Source of the DNA: JAEXNA01 sp050486105
Lineage (GTDB): Bacteria; Vulcanimicrobiota; Xenobia; Xenobiales; JADMJV01
Reading direction: 5' to 3'
Assembly (NCBI GenBank): GCA_050486105.1
Contig: JBJHCR010000043.1
Span: 1-29,028 of the forward strand
Length of the DNA: 29,028 nt
Positions 7,637 to 14,512 of the stretch are shown in pieces. Position numbers and translations under genes: made by a program. The stretch's first letter is position 1. Each line of letters begins with the position of its first letter. A model generated the notes under the pieces. It was not told the origin of the DNA and did not search any database. It was given only the letters and a program-made list of their open reading frames with translations.

Positions 7637-8266
7637 TCACTCAACGCTTGGCTCCTCAATAGTACTCTCGGTGAGAAAGATCTTGCCAGGCATGACCTCT
7701 TCCCTTCCCTGTTCGAGTAGTTCCTCAGCGCTTCCATCTTCGGAATCGAAGCAGAGGTCCCATCGACTGTCACTCTTCTTGAGCAGTTGACGATAGTCCG
7801 CAGCGTAAACTTTAGACCACTTTAACGCCGCTCGATAAGGGGCGTCCTGCTCGAGACCCTGAATACCCAGAATTGGACAGCGATCTTTCCAAACCTTGAC
7901 AAAGCCTTCGAGGGCCCGCACCGAGTCTCGACGGTTCAGACCGGTAAGGTCGAGGACCGGAATTCCAGCCAAAGGCACCGACAAGGTTCGCGGACGGTGA
8001 GTAAAAACGGCTTCGAAAGTTTCGCTGGGAGCCACCGCCACGGAATCTCCCGGATCGTACTCGGTCAGACAGACGTCTTCGATCTCCGGCATATAGCGCC
8101 GAAAGGTACCAGCGATAGCCTTCACCAGAAAGGCTACCGGAACTCCTGGGGCCACGCGGCGAGCTCGGAGGTTAACCACCGACCCCTCCTGGCCCTGATA
8201 GTCGACCTCCAGACCTTCATGCAGAAGTGTCGGCCTCAGCTTTTCTATGATCTCCTCAGCTCGCAT
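7637..8266 (-). CDS. NifU C-terminal-like domain protein lacking the Fe-S cysteines
   Basis: The product is 209 aa. Residues ~1-70 align by eye with the NifU C-terminal (Nfu) domain: 'EEIIEKLRPTLLHEGLEVDY', then 'GSVVNLRARRV', then 'LVKAIAGTFRRYMPEIEDV'. In the family this region carries a CxxC that binds a 4Fe-4S cluster, within G-x-C-x-x-C-P. Here the corresponding stretch reads 'RRVAPGVPVAFL' and contains no cysteine, so it cannot be a normal scaffold. The rest, residues ~75-209, is unrecognised and acidic near the C-terminus, with Cys at 'DRCPILG' and 'DLCFDS'. The start ATG at 8266 follows a GGGAGGG about six bases upstream inside the end of moaA, three bases after its stop. The operon context is moaA upstream and a pilin-like gene downstream. 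Confidence 0.65.
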   Translation of the reverse strand: MRAEEIIEKLRPTLLHEGLEVDYQGQEGSVVNLRARRVAPGVPVAFLVKAIAGTFRRYMPEIEDVCLTEYDPGDSVAVAPSETFEAVFTHRPRTLSVPLAGIPVLDLTGLNRRDSVRALEGFVKVWKDRCPILGIQGLEQDAPYRAALKWSKVYAADYRQLLKKSDSRWDLCFDSEDGSAEELLEQGREEVMPGKIFLTESTIEEPSVE

Positions 8267-8269
8267 AGT

Positions 8270-9283
8270 TCACCCTCCCCGGGTGTGCATCTCCAGATGG
8301 ATATTCTCCTGCAACTCCTGAATTCGAACTGATGGTCCGCGCGAAGGTACGGAGGCCCTATCCTTTGCCCCTTGATCATCGCGCTCGGCCCAAGCACTGG
8401 AAAGAAATTCGGCGATCTCCCGGTCGCAGGAGTCGCTCCGAAGTAACGCCCGCAGGTCGCGTCCTATTCTGGCATATAGGCAGGTGAAGAGCTGTCCGTC
8501 GGCGGTGAGTCGGACCCGATCACAGGTTCTACAGAAGGGTCTGGTCACCGAGGGAATCACTCCGAAAATTTGCCCTGAGGGGAGACGAAAGCGTTGTGCG
8601 GGAGCCGAACCTCGGCCATCCAAGGCTTCTACTTGTCCGCATTGAGAACTCAGAAAGTCCAAGATCTCGGCTTGGGACAATACCTGTTCTCTGCTCCACC
8701 GTGTGGCTCCACCAACGTCCATATATTCTATGAATCGGATTTCCGCTTGGATCTGTCCGGCATAGTTGAGAAGCGGTAGGATCTGCCCATCGTTGAGTCC
8801 TTTGATCAGCACCGTATCGATTTTCAGTCCCGGGCGAAAAGCCACGGCGTCCAAGCCCTTAAGAACCTTATCTAGGTCGTTTCGTTGGCTCATCCGAGCG
8901 AAAAGCTCGGAATCTAGAGCATCCAAGGACACGGTGATTCGGGAGAGTCCGGCCTGGAATAGAGCCTCATGCTGAGCCTCGAGCAGCACACCGTTGGTGG
9001 TCAAGGCCAAGTCTTCGAGACCTACAGACTTCAAGTTTCCGACCAGGGTAGGGAGGTTTCTTCGCAGCAGCGGTTCTCCACCCGTGAGCCGAACCTTGGT
9101 CAAACCCAGTTTCACGAATATGGAAGTCAGGCGCGTTATCTCTTCAAAACTGAGCAATTTGCTGCGATGAAGCCACCGATAGTCCTTCTCGGGCATGCAG
9201 TAGCCGCACCTGAGATTGCAGCGGTCGGTGACCGATATACGCAGACTTGAGAGGGGACGAAATTTTCGATCCAGGATGGTCAA
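8270..9283 (-). CDS. moaA: GTP 3',8-cyclase MoaA (molybdenum cofactor biosynthesis)
   Basis: The product is 337 aa, a radical-SAM enzyme that, together with MoaC, converts GTP to cyclic pyranopterin monophosphate, the first step of molybdopterin synthesis. The SAM-cluster motif CNLRCGYC (Cys-x3-Cys-x2-Cys) is near residues 22-29, preceded by 'LRISVTDR'. The GTP-cluster motif 'CRTCDRVRLTADGQLFTCL' is in the second half. The protein ends in Gly-Gly, the MoaA tail needed for GTP cyclisation. The stretch before this tail (~35 residues) is a little divergent. The only start giving a normal N-terminus is a TTG at 9283, which overlaps the stop of the upstream PilZ gene (TTGA). No other Mo-cofactor gene is in the window, which is unusual because moaA often sits near moaC. 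Confidence 0.95.
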   Translation of the reverse strand: MTILDRKFRPLSSLRISVTDRCNLRCGYCMPEKDYRWLHRSKLLSFEEITRLTSIFVKLGLTKVRLTGGEPLLRRNLPTLVGNLKSVGLEDLALTTNGVLLEAQHEALFQAGLSRITVSLDALDSELFARMSQRNDLDKVLKGLDAVAFRPGLKIDTVLIKGLNDGQILPLLNYAGQIQAEIRFIEYMDVGGATRWSREQVLSQAEILDFLSSQCGQVEALDGRGSAPAQRFRLPSGQIFGVIPSVTRPFCRTCDRVRLTADGQLFTCLYARIGRDLRALLRSDSCDREIAEFLSSAWAERDDQGAKDRASVPSRGPSVRIQELQENIHLEMHTRGG

Positions 9284-9984
9284 GACTCGTTCATAAGGGC
9301 TGCCAAATGCTTCTTCACTAAGGCCATATCACACTCCAAGAATCGCAATCCACAAGCCCAACGCCGGGTGTGAGCATTCCTCTTGCAGGTGCGCACTTCC
9401 ACCACCGCTTCGAGGGGATCAAGTTTTCGCCAGGGGTCGGTCTTCACCCGGAGCTTCAGGTTCAAAGGTAGCTCTACCCCTCCCTCAACCATCAGCCCAC
9501 CTACCGACAAATTGACCACCTCAGCGTCGGTGTAGACATCGCCGGCCATACTCTTGAGAAGGCATTTGTAGCCCCCATGGACTCGAAGCAGCTTTCTCTT
9601 CTCGTGCACCTTTCCCGCCTTGAACCCCATCTTCTGTAGGGCCGGCTTGATCCATGAGTTTCGAAGTTCTGCTCCTTCAGAGAGATAATTCACCCCAACC
9701 TCAAACTTTGCGCTGCCCTTTAAGGCCCGACACCAGGCCACTTTCACTTCCACGGGACTTCCCAATTCGTCGTAATGAAGGTGCAAGATTTGCCGAGCCC
9801 GGATTTTCCGGTCTGTCTCGAGGCATAGCCCAGTGAGGCTGGCATTGACCACCTTGACTTCAAATGTGTCCTTCTTAGTCTTAGCGCGAACGGCAAAACG
9901 ACAAATGAGACGGAAGCTCTCTCGCCTTTCTTCGGTTGGAGTGCCCCAGCCTGGGCTCACCAGATTAAGGAGTTCTTTGAACAT
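9280..9984 (-). CDS. Tandem PilZ-domain protein (probable c-di-GMP receptor)
   Basis: The product is 234 aa with two PilZ domains. In the first, 'ERRESFRLICRF' gives the Arg-rich start and 'VVNASLTGLCLE' gives N-x-S-x-x-G (~residues 45-56). In the second, 'EKRKLLRVHGGY' (~128-139) and 'VVNLSVGGLMVE' (~159-170) repeat the same pair. These are the two motifs that hold c-di-GMP in PilZ proteins, so both domains look capable of binding. There is no signal peptide or membrane segment, so it is probably a cytoplasmic effector. It lies 25 bases downstream of the histidine kinase gene and overlaps the moaA start by 4 bases, so it should be co-transcribed with both. Its target (motility, adhesion, secretion) cannot be read from the sequence. 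Confidence 0.9.
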   Translation of the reverse strand: MFKELLNLVSPGWGTPTEERRESFRLICRFAVRAKTKKDTFEVKVVNASLTGLCLETDRKIRARQILHLHYDELGSPVEVKVAWCRALKGSAKFEVGVNYLSEGAELRNSWIKPALQKMGFKAGKVHEKRKLLRVHGGYKCLLKSMAGDVYTDAEVVNLSVGGLMVEGGVELPLNLKLRVKTDPWRKLDPLEAVVEVRTCKRNAHTRRWACGLRFLECDMALVKKHLAALMNES

Positions 9985-10009
9985 CGCTTAACAGTTCGTT
10001 TCGTCCGGC

Positions 10010-11494
10010 CTAAGCTCCCGCTTGAGATCCAAGCAAACAGCTGGCTACGAGCTGAGCGCGAGAATACGGCGTTGTCACCGTGCGCATGCTCTGCTCTGCG
10101 GGTTCTAGGGCCAAGGCTGTCAGCAGGACTCCGCGAAGCTCGGTCAAGCCGGCTTGCTTGAGTTGGGTGTAGGAGACTGCGTCGCACAAAATCTCGTGGT
10201 TCTCCCCTTCAGACAACCAGCTCTTCACCCTCTCGACTGACTCACAATCGTGGAGGGCCACTCCGTATTCGTAAAAATCATGCCTCAGCATGGTTCGCTC
10301 AAAGGGGTCTGCCAAAAACACACCCAGCTTCAAGGTGGGTACTACCTGGAGCTCAGAGGCTCGAACTTCCCTGGTCAAGGGAATGAAGACAGTGAAGGTG
10401 GTGCCGACCTCGTCCAAGGTCCAAAAACAGATTCGTCCAGAAAGCGAGGCCACTAAGTTGTAAACTGTGGAGAGACCAAGCCCGGTGCCCTTTCCCCTGG
10501 GCTTGGTGGTGAAGAAGGGTTCAAAAATTCTCTCTTGATATCGTTCAGGAATCCCAGAACCGCAATCCTTGATCTCCAGCAGAGCGTATTCTCCAGGTTC
10601 CAACGACAAGCGCCGATCGGTGAATCGTCTCTCGAGCCTTAGCCTCCTGGTGGCTACCGTCACCGTTTGACCAGCTTGACAGGCGTCGAGAGCATTGATT
10701 ACCAGATTGAGCAGAATTTGACTGAGTTGCACCGGGTCGGCCTGGACCAGCATCTCTTCTTCGGCGAGACAAAAACGAACCTTGGCAGTCTTCTCCAACG
10801 CATCCACTAGGGTCCGTTGAGCTTCAACCAGGGTAGACAAGTCGGTTTCAGCCACCTGGGTGGGACCGCTTCGAGCAAAATCCAAAACCTGACTGACCAG
10901 ATCGTTGGCCCCAAAACCGGCCCTGCTGATCTCCTCAACGATGCGCGCATTCTCAGGATCGTTAGCGGTTCGCCGTTCCAAAGTCTTGGCTCCGCCGATG
11001 ATGATCTGGATGTACTGTCGAAAATCGTGGGCCAGACCAGCAGCCAATCGGCCGATGGCCTCCATTTTCTGAGACTGAGCTAGTTGAGCTCTACTCGATT
11101 CCAGCTTCTGCTGGGCCCGTCGCCTTTCCACGGCATAACGCAAAGTGCGGAAGAGAGCACCGGGGCTGATCTCTTCTAAGGAGATGTAGTCGTGCGCCCC
11201 TTCTCGGATGCAATCCAACAGCAAAGGATGCTCGGTCTGGTCTGCCATGACAATGATCGAACCGTGCTCGAACTGTTCCCTCAGCTTAGGGAGATCTTCG
11301 ACGATCTGCTGGGACGCTTCCACCATAACCACGTCATAGATCACCAGAGCGGGGCTTCTGAGACAGGCCTTGATGTCGGAAACGGAGTCAACCAAGGCTT
11401 CACCCCAAGGAGCTAACTCAAATAGGGCGGCGATAGCGTCGACCAACGGTTTTCTTTGGGTCACCAGCAGGACCTGCAGATTCAAAGAATACAT
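10010..11494 (-). CDS. Histidine kinase with degenerate receiver domains at both ends
   Basis: The product is 494 aa. Residues 1-125 form a receiver-like domain with the phosphoacceptor position Asp54 ('VIYDVVM'). It lacks the usual acidic pair after the first strand ('VLLVTQRK') and the Lys of the KP motif ('DYISLEE'). A HisKA region follows with H156 in 'AAGLAHDFRQYI', then a HATPase_c domain with N box 'QILLNLVINALDA', 'DCGSGIP', 'FEPFFTTKP' and 'GTGLGL'. Residues ~385-494 look like a second receiver remnant ('KLGVFLADPFERTMLRHDF', 'ILCDAV'). No membrane segment is present, so sensing is cytoplasmic or by partner. The kinase core looks functional, while both receivers look unlikely to take phosphate normally. 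It heads the operon containing the PilZ gene, which suggests a link to surface behaviour. It diverges from the Na/Pi transporter gene. Confidence 0.9.
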   Translation of the reverse strand: MYSLNLQVLLVTQRKPLVDAIAALFELAPWGEALVDSVSDIKACLRSPALVIYDVVMVEASQQIVEDLPKLREQFEHGSIIVMADQTEHPLLLDCIREGAHDYISLEEISPGALFRTLRYAVERRRAQQKLESSRAQLAQSQKMEAIGRLAAGLAHDFRQYIQIIIGGAKTLERRTANDPENARIVEEISRAGFGANDLVSQVLDFARSGPTQVAETDLSTLVEAQRTLVDALEKTAKVRFCLAEEEMLVQADPVQLSQILLNLVINALDACQAGQTVTVATRRLRLERRFTDRRLSLEPGEYALLEIKDCGSGIPERYQERIFEPFFTTKPRGKGTGLGLSTVYNLVASLSGRICFWTLDEVGTTFTVFIPLTREVRASELQVVPTLKLGVFLADPFERTMLRHDFYEYGVALHDCESVERVKSWLSEGENHEILCDAVSYTQLKQAGLTELRGVLLTALALEPAEQSMRTVTTPYSRAQLVASCLLGSQAGA

Positions 11495-11522
11495 GGCCGG
11501 AGGCTTCTCTCAAACCCGTCCA

Positions 11523-11539
11523 CCTCCTTGAACAGGAGG
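11523..11539 (+). promoter_or_regulatory. Hairpin sequestering the Shine-Dalgarno before the Na/Pi transporter
   Basis: CCTCCT (11523-11528) and AGGAGG (11534-11539) are perfectly complementary, with a 5-base loop. AGGAGG is the only strong Shine-Dalgarno ahead of the transporter, so folding would hide it. This is visible in the sequence; regulation is inference. Confidence 0.5.
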
Positions 11540-11543
11540 CGCA

Positions 11544-11576
11544 ATGGTGAAGGCGCGAATTGCGCACCATGCTTGA
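11544..11576 (+). CDS. Candidate 10-codon leader ORF overlapping the Na/Pi transporter start
   Basis: An ATG at 11544 lies four bases after AGGAGG (11534-11539) and reads MVKARIAHHA before a TGA at 11574-11576. This stop overlaps the transporter gene, whose ATG is at 11569. The transporter ATG itself has no adequate ribosome site of its own, and AGGAGG is about 29 bases upstream. Ribosomes finishing the leader could therefore start the transporter by coupling. The ORF is too short to judge by composition, so it may equally be a chance frame. Confidence 0.4.
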   Translation: MVKARIAHHA

Positions 11577-13263
11577 GCTCGGGATTTCGTCGATTTGGAC
11601 CACGATCAGCGGGCTCCTGGGAGGTTTGGCCCTTTTTCTTCTCGGCTTGGATTCCCTGACCCGGGCTCTAGACGAGTTGGCGGGAGCGCGGATCCGCAAG
11701 ATCTTGGCCAGTTTTACGGCCAATCGGGTCCAAGCCGCAGCCAGTGGAGCGGTGGTGACTGCAGTGATCCAATCTTCGTCCATCACCACCGTACTCTGTG
11801 TGGGCTTTGTTTCCAGCGGCTTGCTCAATCTGACCCAGGCCATTGGAGTGATCCTCGGAGCTAACGTGGGCACTGTGGTCACCGGCCATATCATAGCCTT
11901 TGACATTATGAGTTGGGGGCTCCCTTTGGTGACGGCTGGGGTGGGCTTCTTGCTGATGGGCCGCAGCGAAAGACAAACTCGCCTTGGCCGCTTGGTGCTA
12001 GGGCTTGGTTTGATCTTTTTCGGGATGCATATGATGAGTGAGTCGACACTCCCATTGAGGGACTCGCCCCAGTTCGTCGAAAGCTTGCTAGCCCTAGACG
12101 GGCTTTGGCAAGGGCTCCTTATAGGAGCCTTGTTCACCGCGGTGGTGCAGAGCAGTTCAGCCACCATTGGAGTGGTAATCATCCTGGCGGGACAAGGCCT
12201 GGTGAGTCTCAAGTTGGGTGTGGCCGTGATTCTGGGGGCCAACATTGGAACGTGCTTAACGGCCCTGTTAGCCGCCCTGGGTAAGGGGCGGGTAGCCCTG
12301 CAAACGGCCTATGCCCACATAATTTTCAACGTGGTGGGAACGCTCATCTGGCTTCCGGCCCTCGATTGGCTTATCCAACTGAGTGTCGCTGTGTCCCCAG
12401 AAAGCAACGGCGCGGCAGGTCATGCCATCGCCGACGCGCCTCGACAATTAGCCAATGCCAACACCATTTTCAAATTCGTCACAGCGTTGCTCTTTCTGCC
12501 CTTCACCGTCCAATTGGCCAGGCTCCTGAATCGCCTCATTCCAGAGAAAGCCTCAGCATCGAAAACGGCAAGTTTTCGCCTGAAACACCTGGCCGAGACC
12601 TACAGAGACGCCCCCAATCTGGCCATCGATCAAGCCAGAAAGGCCCTAGTTGACCTAGGCAATGAGCTGGTCACCGAAGCCCACACCATCCTCCGAAGCT
12701 TGAAGACCCGAGAACCCAAGCAATTCACTTCTCTGCGCAAGCGCTGCGCCGAACGCCAGCAACTCCATAGAATCCTACTGGAATCTTTGACCCATTTGCC
12801 GGAAAGCCGACTGGAACCCAGAGACAAGGAGCGGCAAGAGATGTTCTTGCAGATCACCACCTACCTCGACTACGCCGAAGGGATCCTGGCTCACGAGGCA
12901 GCCCCGAACTGCCGAAACCTGTTGAACAGTTTGGACGGGCAAAAGTATCCCTCCTTGGAAGCGGCCATCAACTTATGCCAACAGAGCATAGACGGTCTCA
13001 CTCAAGCCATCCTGGCCTTCGAGAACGAGACGGCCGACCCGGCGGAAAAGGCCATCCGACTCAAAGCCGAGGCCAAGATCGCCAATGCCTCGGTGCTGAA
13101 ACTCGCCCTAGCAGAATTGCAGAACCTAGGACCCGAACAGGTGGACATCTTCCATGGCTTGATCGCCCTATCGGAGGACTTCAAGCGCTTGGCTTACGTA
13201 GGCAACTCCATCGCCAAGGTGGTGCGGGGAGCCCTCCCGAAAGACCCGCAAGCATCCGGATAA
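11569..13263 (+). CDS. Na/Pi cotransporter family protein with C-terminal PhoU-like domain
   Basis: The product is 564 aa from the ATG at 11569. A TTG at 11560 would add three residues. The first ~310 residues contain two homologous membrane repeats with the family hallmark QSSS motifs, 'VIQSSSITT' and 'VVQSSSAT'. Each is followed by a 'GANVGT' or 'GANIGTC' segment, as in NptA/YjbB and SLC34-type sodium/phosphate cotransporters. About eight hydrophobic segments are visible. Residues ~330-560 form a soluble helical region resembling PhoU, also typical of bacterial members. The likely role is inner-membrane phosphate movement, for which both import and export have been reported in the family. 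The gene diverges from the histidine kinase. Its translation start is preceded by a sequestering hairpin and leader ORF, and its 3' region carries a structured segment and terminator. Confidence 0.93.
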   Translation: MLELGISSIWTTISGLLGGLALFLLGLDSLTRALDELAGARIRKILASFTANRVQAAASGAVVTAVIQSSSITTVLCVGFVSSGLLNLTQAIGVILGANVGTVVTGHIIAFDIMSWGLPLVTAGVGFLLMGRSERQTRLGRLVLGLGLIFFGMHMMSESTLPLRDSPQFVESLLALDGLWQGLLIGALFTAVVQSSSATIGVVIILAGQGLVSLKLGVAVILGANIGTCLTALLAALGKGRVALQTAYAHIIFNVVGTLIWLPALDWLIQLSVAVSPESNGAAGHAIADAPRQLANANTIFKFVTALLFLPFTVQLARLLNRLIPEKASASKTASFRLKHLAETYRDAPNLAIDQARKALVDLGNELVTEAHTILRSLKTREPKQFTSLRKRCAERQQLHRILLESLTHLPESRLEPRDKERQEMFLQITTYLDYAEGILAHEAAPNCRNLLNSLDGQKYPSLEAAINLCQQSIDGLTQAILAFENETADPAEKAIRLKAEAKIANASVLKLALAELQNLGPEQVDIFHGLIALSEDFKRLAYVGNSIAKVVRGALPKDPQASG

Positions 13264-13292
13264 CATACTCCGGGATGCCCCTCGAGAAGACC

Positions 13293-13462
13293 ATGGGATA
13301 ATACCCATTTGAACTATCTTCAGGTACTATGTGAGGTACAAGGTTGGCCGTAGGGAAGGACAGAAATTCCCAGCCACTGCGCCGAATTATTCGAGTGGAA
13401 CGTCGCTTCCACCTACACTGCACAACCAGGCCCGGGTACTGTTCACCCGGGCCCTTGTTTTT
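13293..13462 (+). ncRNA. Candidate structured RNA or structured 3' UTR ending in an intrinsic terminator
   Basis: The 575 bp between the transporter and the next gene holds four successive hairpins. They are ATGGG/CCCAT (13293-13308); TGGC+GGGAA/TTCCC+GCCA (13345-13376, with an internal loop); GTGGAA/TTCCAC around a 6-base loop (13395-13412); and the terminator at 13429-13462. I do not match it to a known riboswitch or to 6S/SRP RNA. No good sigma-70 promoter is clear ('TTGAAC' at 13309 lacks a properly spaced -10), so it may be the 3' end of the transporter mRNA rather than an independent RNA. I see nothing else in 13463-13826 apart from the upstream region of the next gene. Confidence 0.45.
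13429..13462 (+). terminator. Intrinsic (Rho-independent) terminator
   Basis: A perfect 9-bp GC-rich stem, GGCCCGGGT/ACCCGGGCC (13429-13437 and 13445-13453), has a 7-base loop. The T-rich tail TTGTTTTT (13455-13462) follows one base later. This is the clearest terminator in the window. It would end transcripts coming from the Na/Pi transporter or from the structured RNA just upstream. Confidence 0.9.
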
Positions 13463-13837
13463 CCTGGGGCTTGAGAGGCTGTGCGCCAAATCAACCCCCA
13501 TCGCCAAACTCGCCCTTTTTCCGCCATGGGAACCACACATTCTTGCAAATAGGTCCACTATAAGCTTCAAGTTTGCAATTCCCCTGACGAAAAAATTGCT
13601 TCGTTTGGACTCGAGGCGATTCGGCGCACAGCCTCTTGAGGGAAAACATATGGAGTTCTGCGCTGATCAACTACAATCGCCTGACTTGAGCTCTCACCTT
13701 GACCCAAGCGAGTTAGCCTGTCCCCCATCCTGATATTGGGAAACTTGTAACATGCAGTTAACTTCTCAAGTTGCGTCTCCACTCTTGGTCCATTTTCCCA
13801 GTGTTCAATGGTATCAGAAGTTCTTTGGAGGCGACCG

Positions 13838-14266
13838 ATGGCAATCTCATTCAACCAGGCAAACCAGGCAGCCCTGATGCAACAGCAAATGCAAGACTTT
13901 CAGCAGGCTCAAGCGATTATGGCCGGGGCGCCTGCTTCGCTGGTCCTACAACAGGGAGGTGGCAACAACTTCTCCCTGGCAGGTCAAGCTGCACTCTTGC
14001 AGCAGCAAGGTAATCAGCCAACTGAAAATCTCCAAGGATTCCAAATGCCCAACCTGGCCAATCAGGCCGCCCTCATGCAGCAGCAGATGATGCACCTGCA
14101 AGCTCAACAGCAAATGCAGCAAATGCAGCAGATGCAGCAACAGTTCACCGCCATGAGCATGGCCCAGCAGTCTCAGATGTTCAGTGGAATCATGTCCTCC
14201 GTGCAGCAAATGAATATGGGCTGGGCCAACTTCCTTGGGGGACCATCGGTCTTTTCAGGTTTCTAG
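13838..14266 (+). CDS. Gln/Met-rich repeat protein, function unknown
   Basis: The product is 142 aa. The start is firm: GGAGG at 13827-13831 lies six bases before the ATG at 13838. Glutamine, methionine, alanine and asparagine dominate. Three imperfect copies of an '(N/G)QAALMQQQ' unit occur: 'ANQAALMQQQM' near residue 8, 'AGQAALLQQQG' near 50 and 'ANQAALMQQQM' near 78. A tract of repeated Gln-Met-Gln follows at ~90-108, and the end is Gly/Phe-rich ('FLGGPSVFSGF'). There are no cysteines, no signal peptide and no membrane segment. Composition suggests an intrinsically disordered or coiled, possibly self-associating cytoplasmic protein. It stands alone between the terminator at 13462 and the outer-membrane locus. 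I do not recognise a family. Confidence 0.8.
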   Translation: MAISFNQANQAALMQQQMQDFQQAQAIMAGAPASLVLQQGGGNNFSLAGQAALLQQQGNQPTENLQGFQMPNLANQAALMQQQMMHLQAQQQMQQMQQMQQQFTAMSMAQQSQMFSGIMSSVQQMNMGWANFLGGPSVFSGF

Positions 14267-14512
14267 GAAATCGAGTTTGTCGAGCTCTGACCTGAAGTCC
14301 CCACTATCCTTGTCTTTACTCATCCATTCGAGTACGCGAAACACAGAGCCCGCGACTTCGCGGCTCTCGCCAAGTGCTCGGAGTTGCAGCAGACTTCGGT
14401 CTAGTAAATCCCGAGACCTAGGAGAACTCACCTTGCCCTCAAAGGCTCTTTGTACAAAGAGATTCGTGGGGACGATCTGTGACGAGGCGCTGGTTCGCAA
14501 CATTTTTGGCAT
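14255..14512 (-). CDS. Possible small antisense-side protein, hypothetical
   Basis: This is an 85-codon frame filling the gap between the Gln/Met-rich gene and the outer-membrane gene. It overlaps the 3' end of the first by 12 bases and the 5' end of the second by 34. The middle is helical and charged ('RSRDLLDRSLLQLRALGE', 'VFRVLEWMSKDKD'), with a codon pattern not obviously random. Against it, there is no Shine-Dalgarno at the ATG (14512) and no recognised family, and a 9-bp hairpin lies within. A start further in is possible. I give it as a weak candidate. Confidence 0.3.
   Translation of the reverse strand: MPKMLRTSASSQIVPTNLFVQRAFEGKVSSPRSRDLLDRSLLQLRALGESREVAGSVFRVLEWMSKDKDSGDFRSELDKLDFLET
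14345..14367. repeat. Nine-base-pair hairpin between genes
   Basis: AGAGCC+GCG (14345-14354, with one bulged C) pairs with CGC+GGCTCT (14359-14367) around a 4-base loop. No T-run follows on the plus strand. It could stabilise or partly stop the transcript of the Gln/Met-rich gene. Confidence 0.4.

Noticed and set aside
11418..12245. 275-codon minus-strand frame over the kinase start and the transporter
   Set aside because: The transporter QSSS and GAN-x-GT motifs prove the plus-strand frame. The antisense translation has no family features.
13344..13733. 129-codon plus-strand frame after the transporter
   Set aside because: It runs through the structured RNA segment and the terminator, has no ribosome site and shows no recognisable domain.
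13567..13854. 95-codon minus-strand frame before the Gln/Met-rich gene
   Set aside because: It covers that gene's firm Shine-Dalgarno and start, has no ribosome site of its own and no recognised family.
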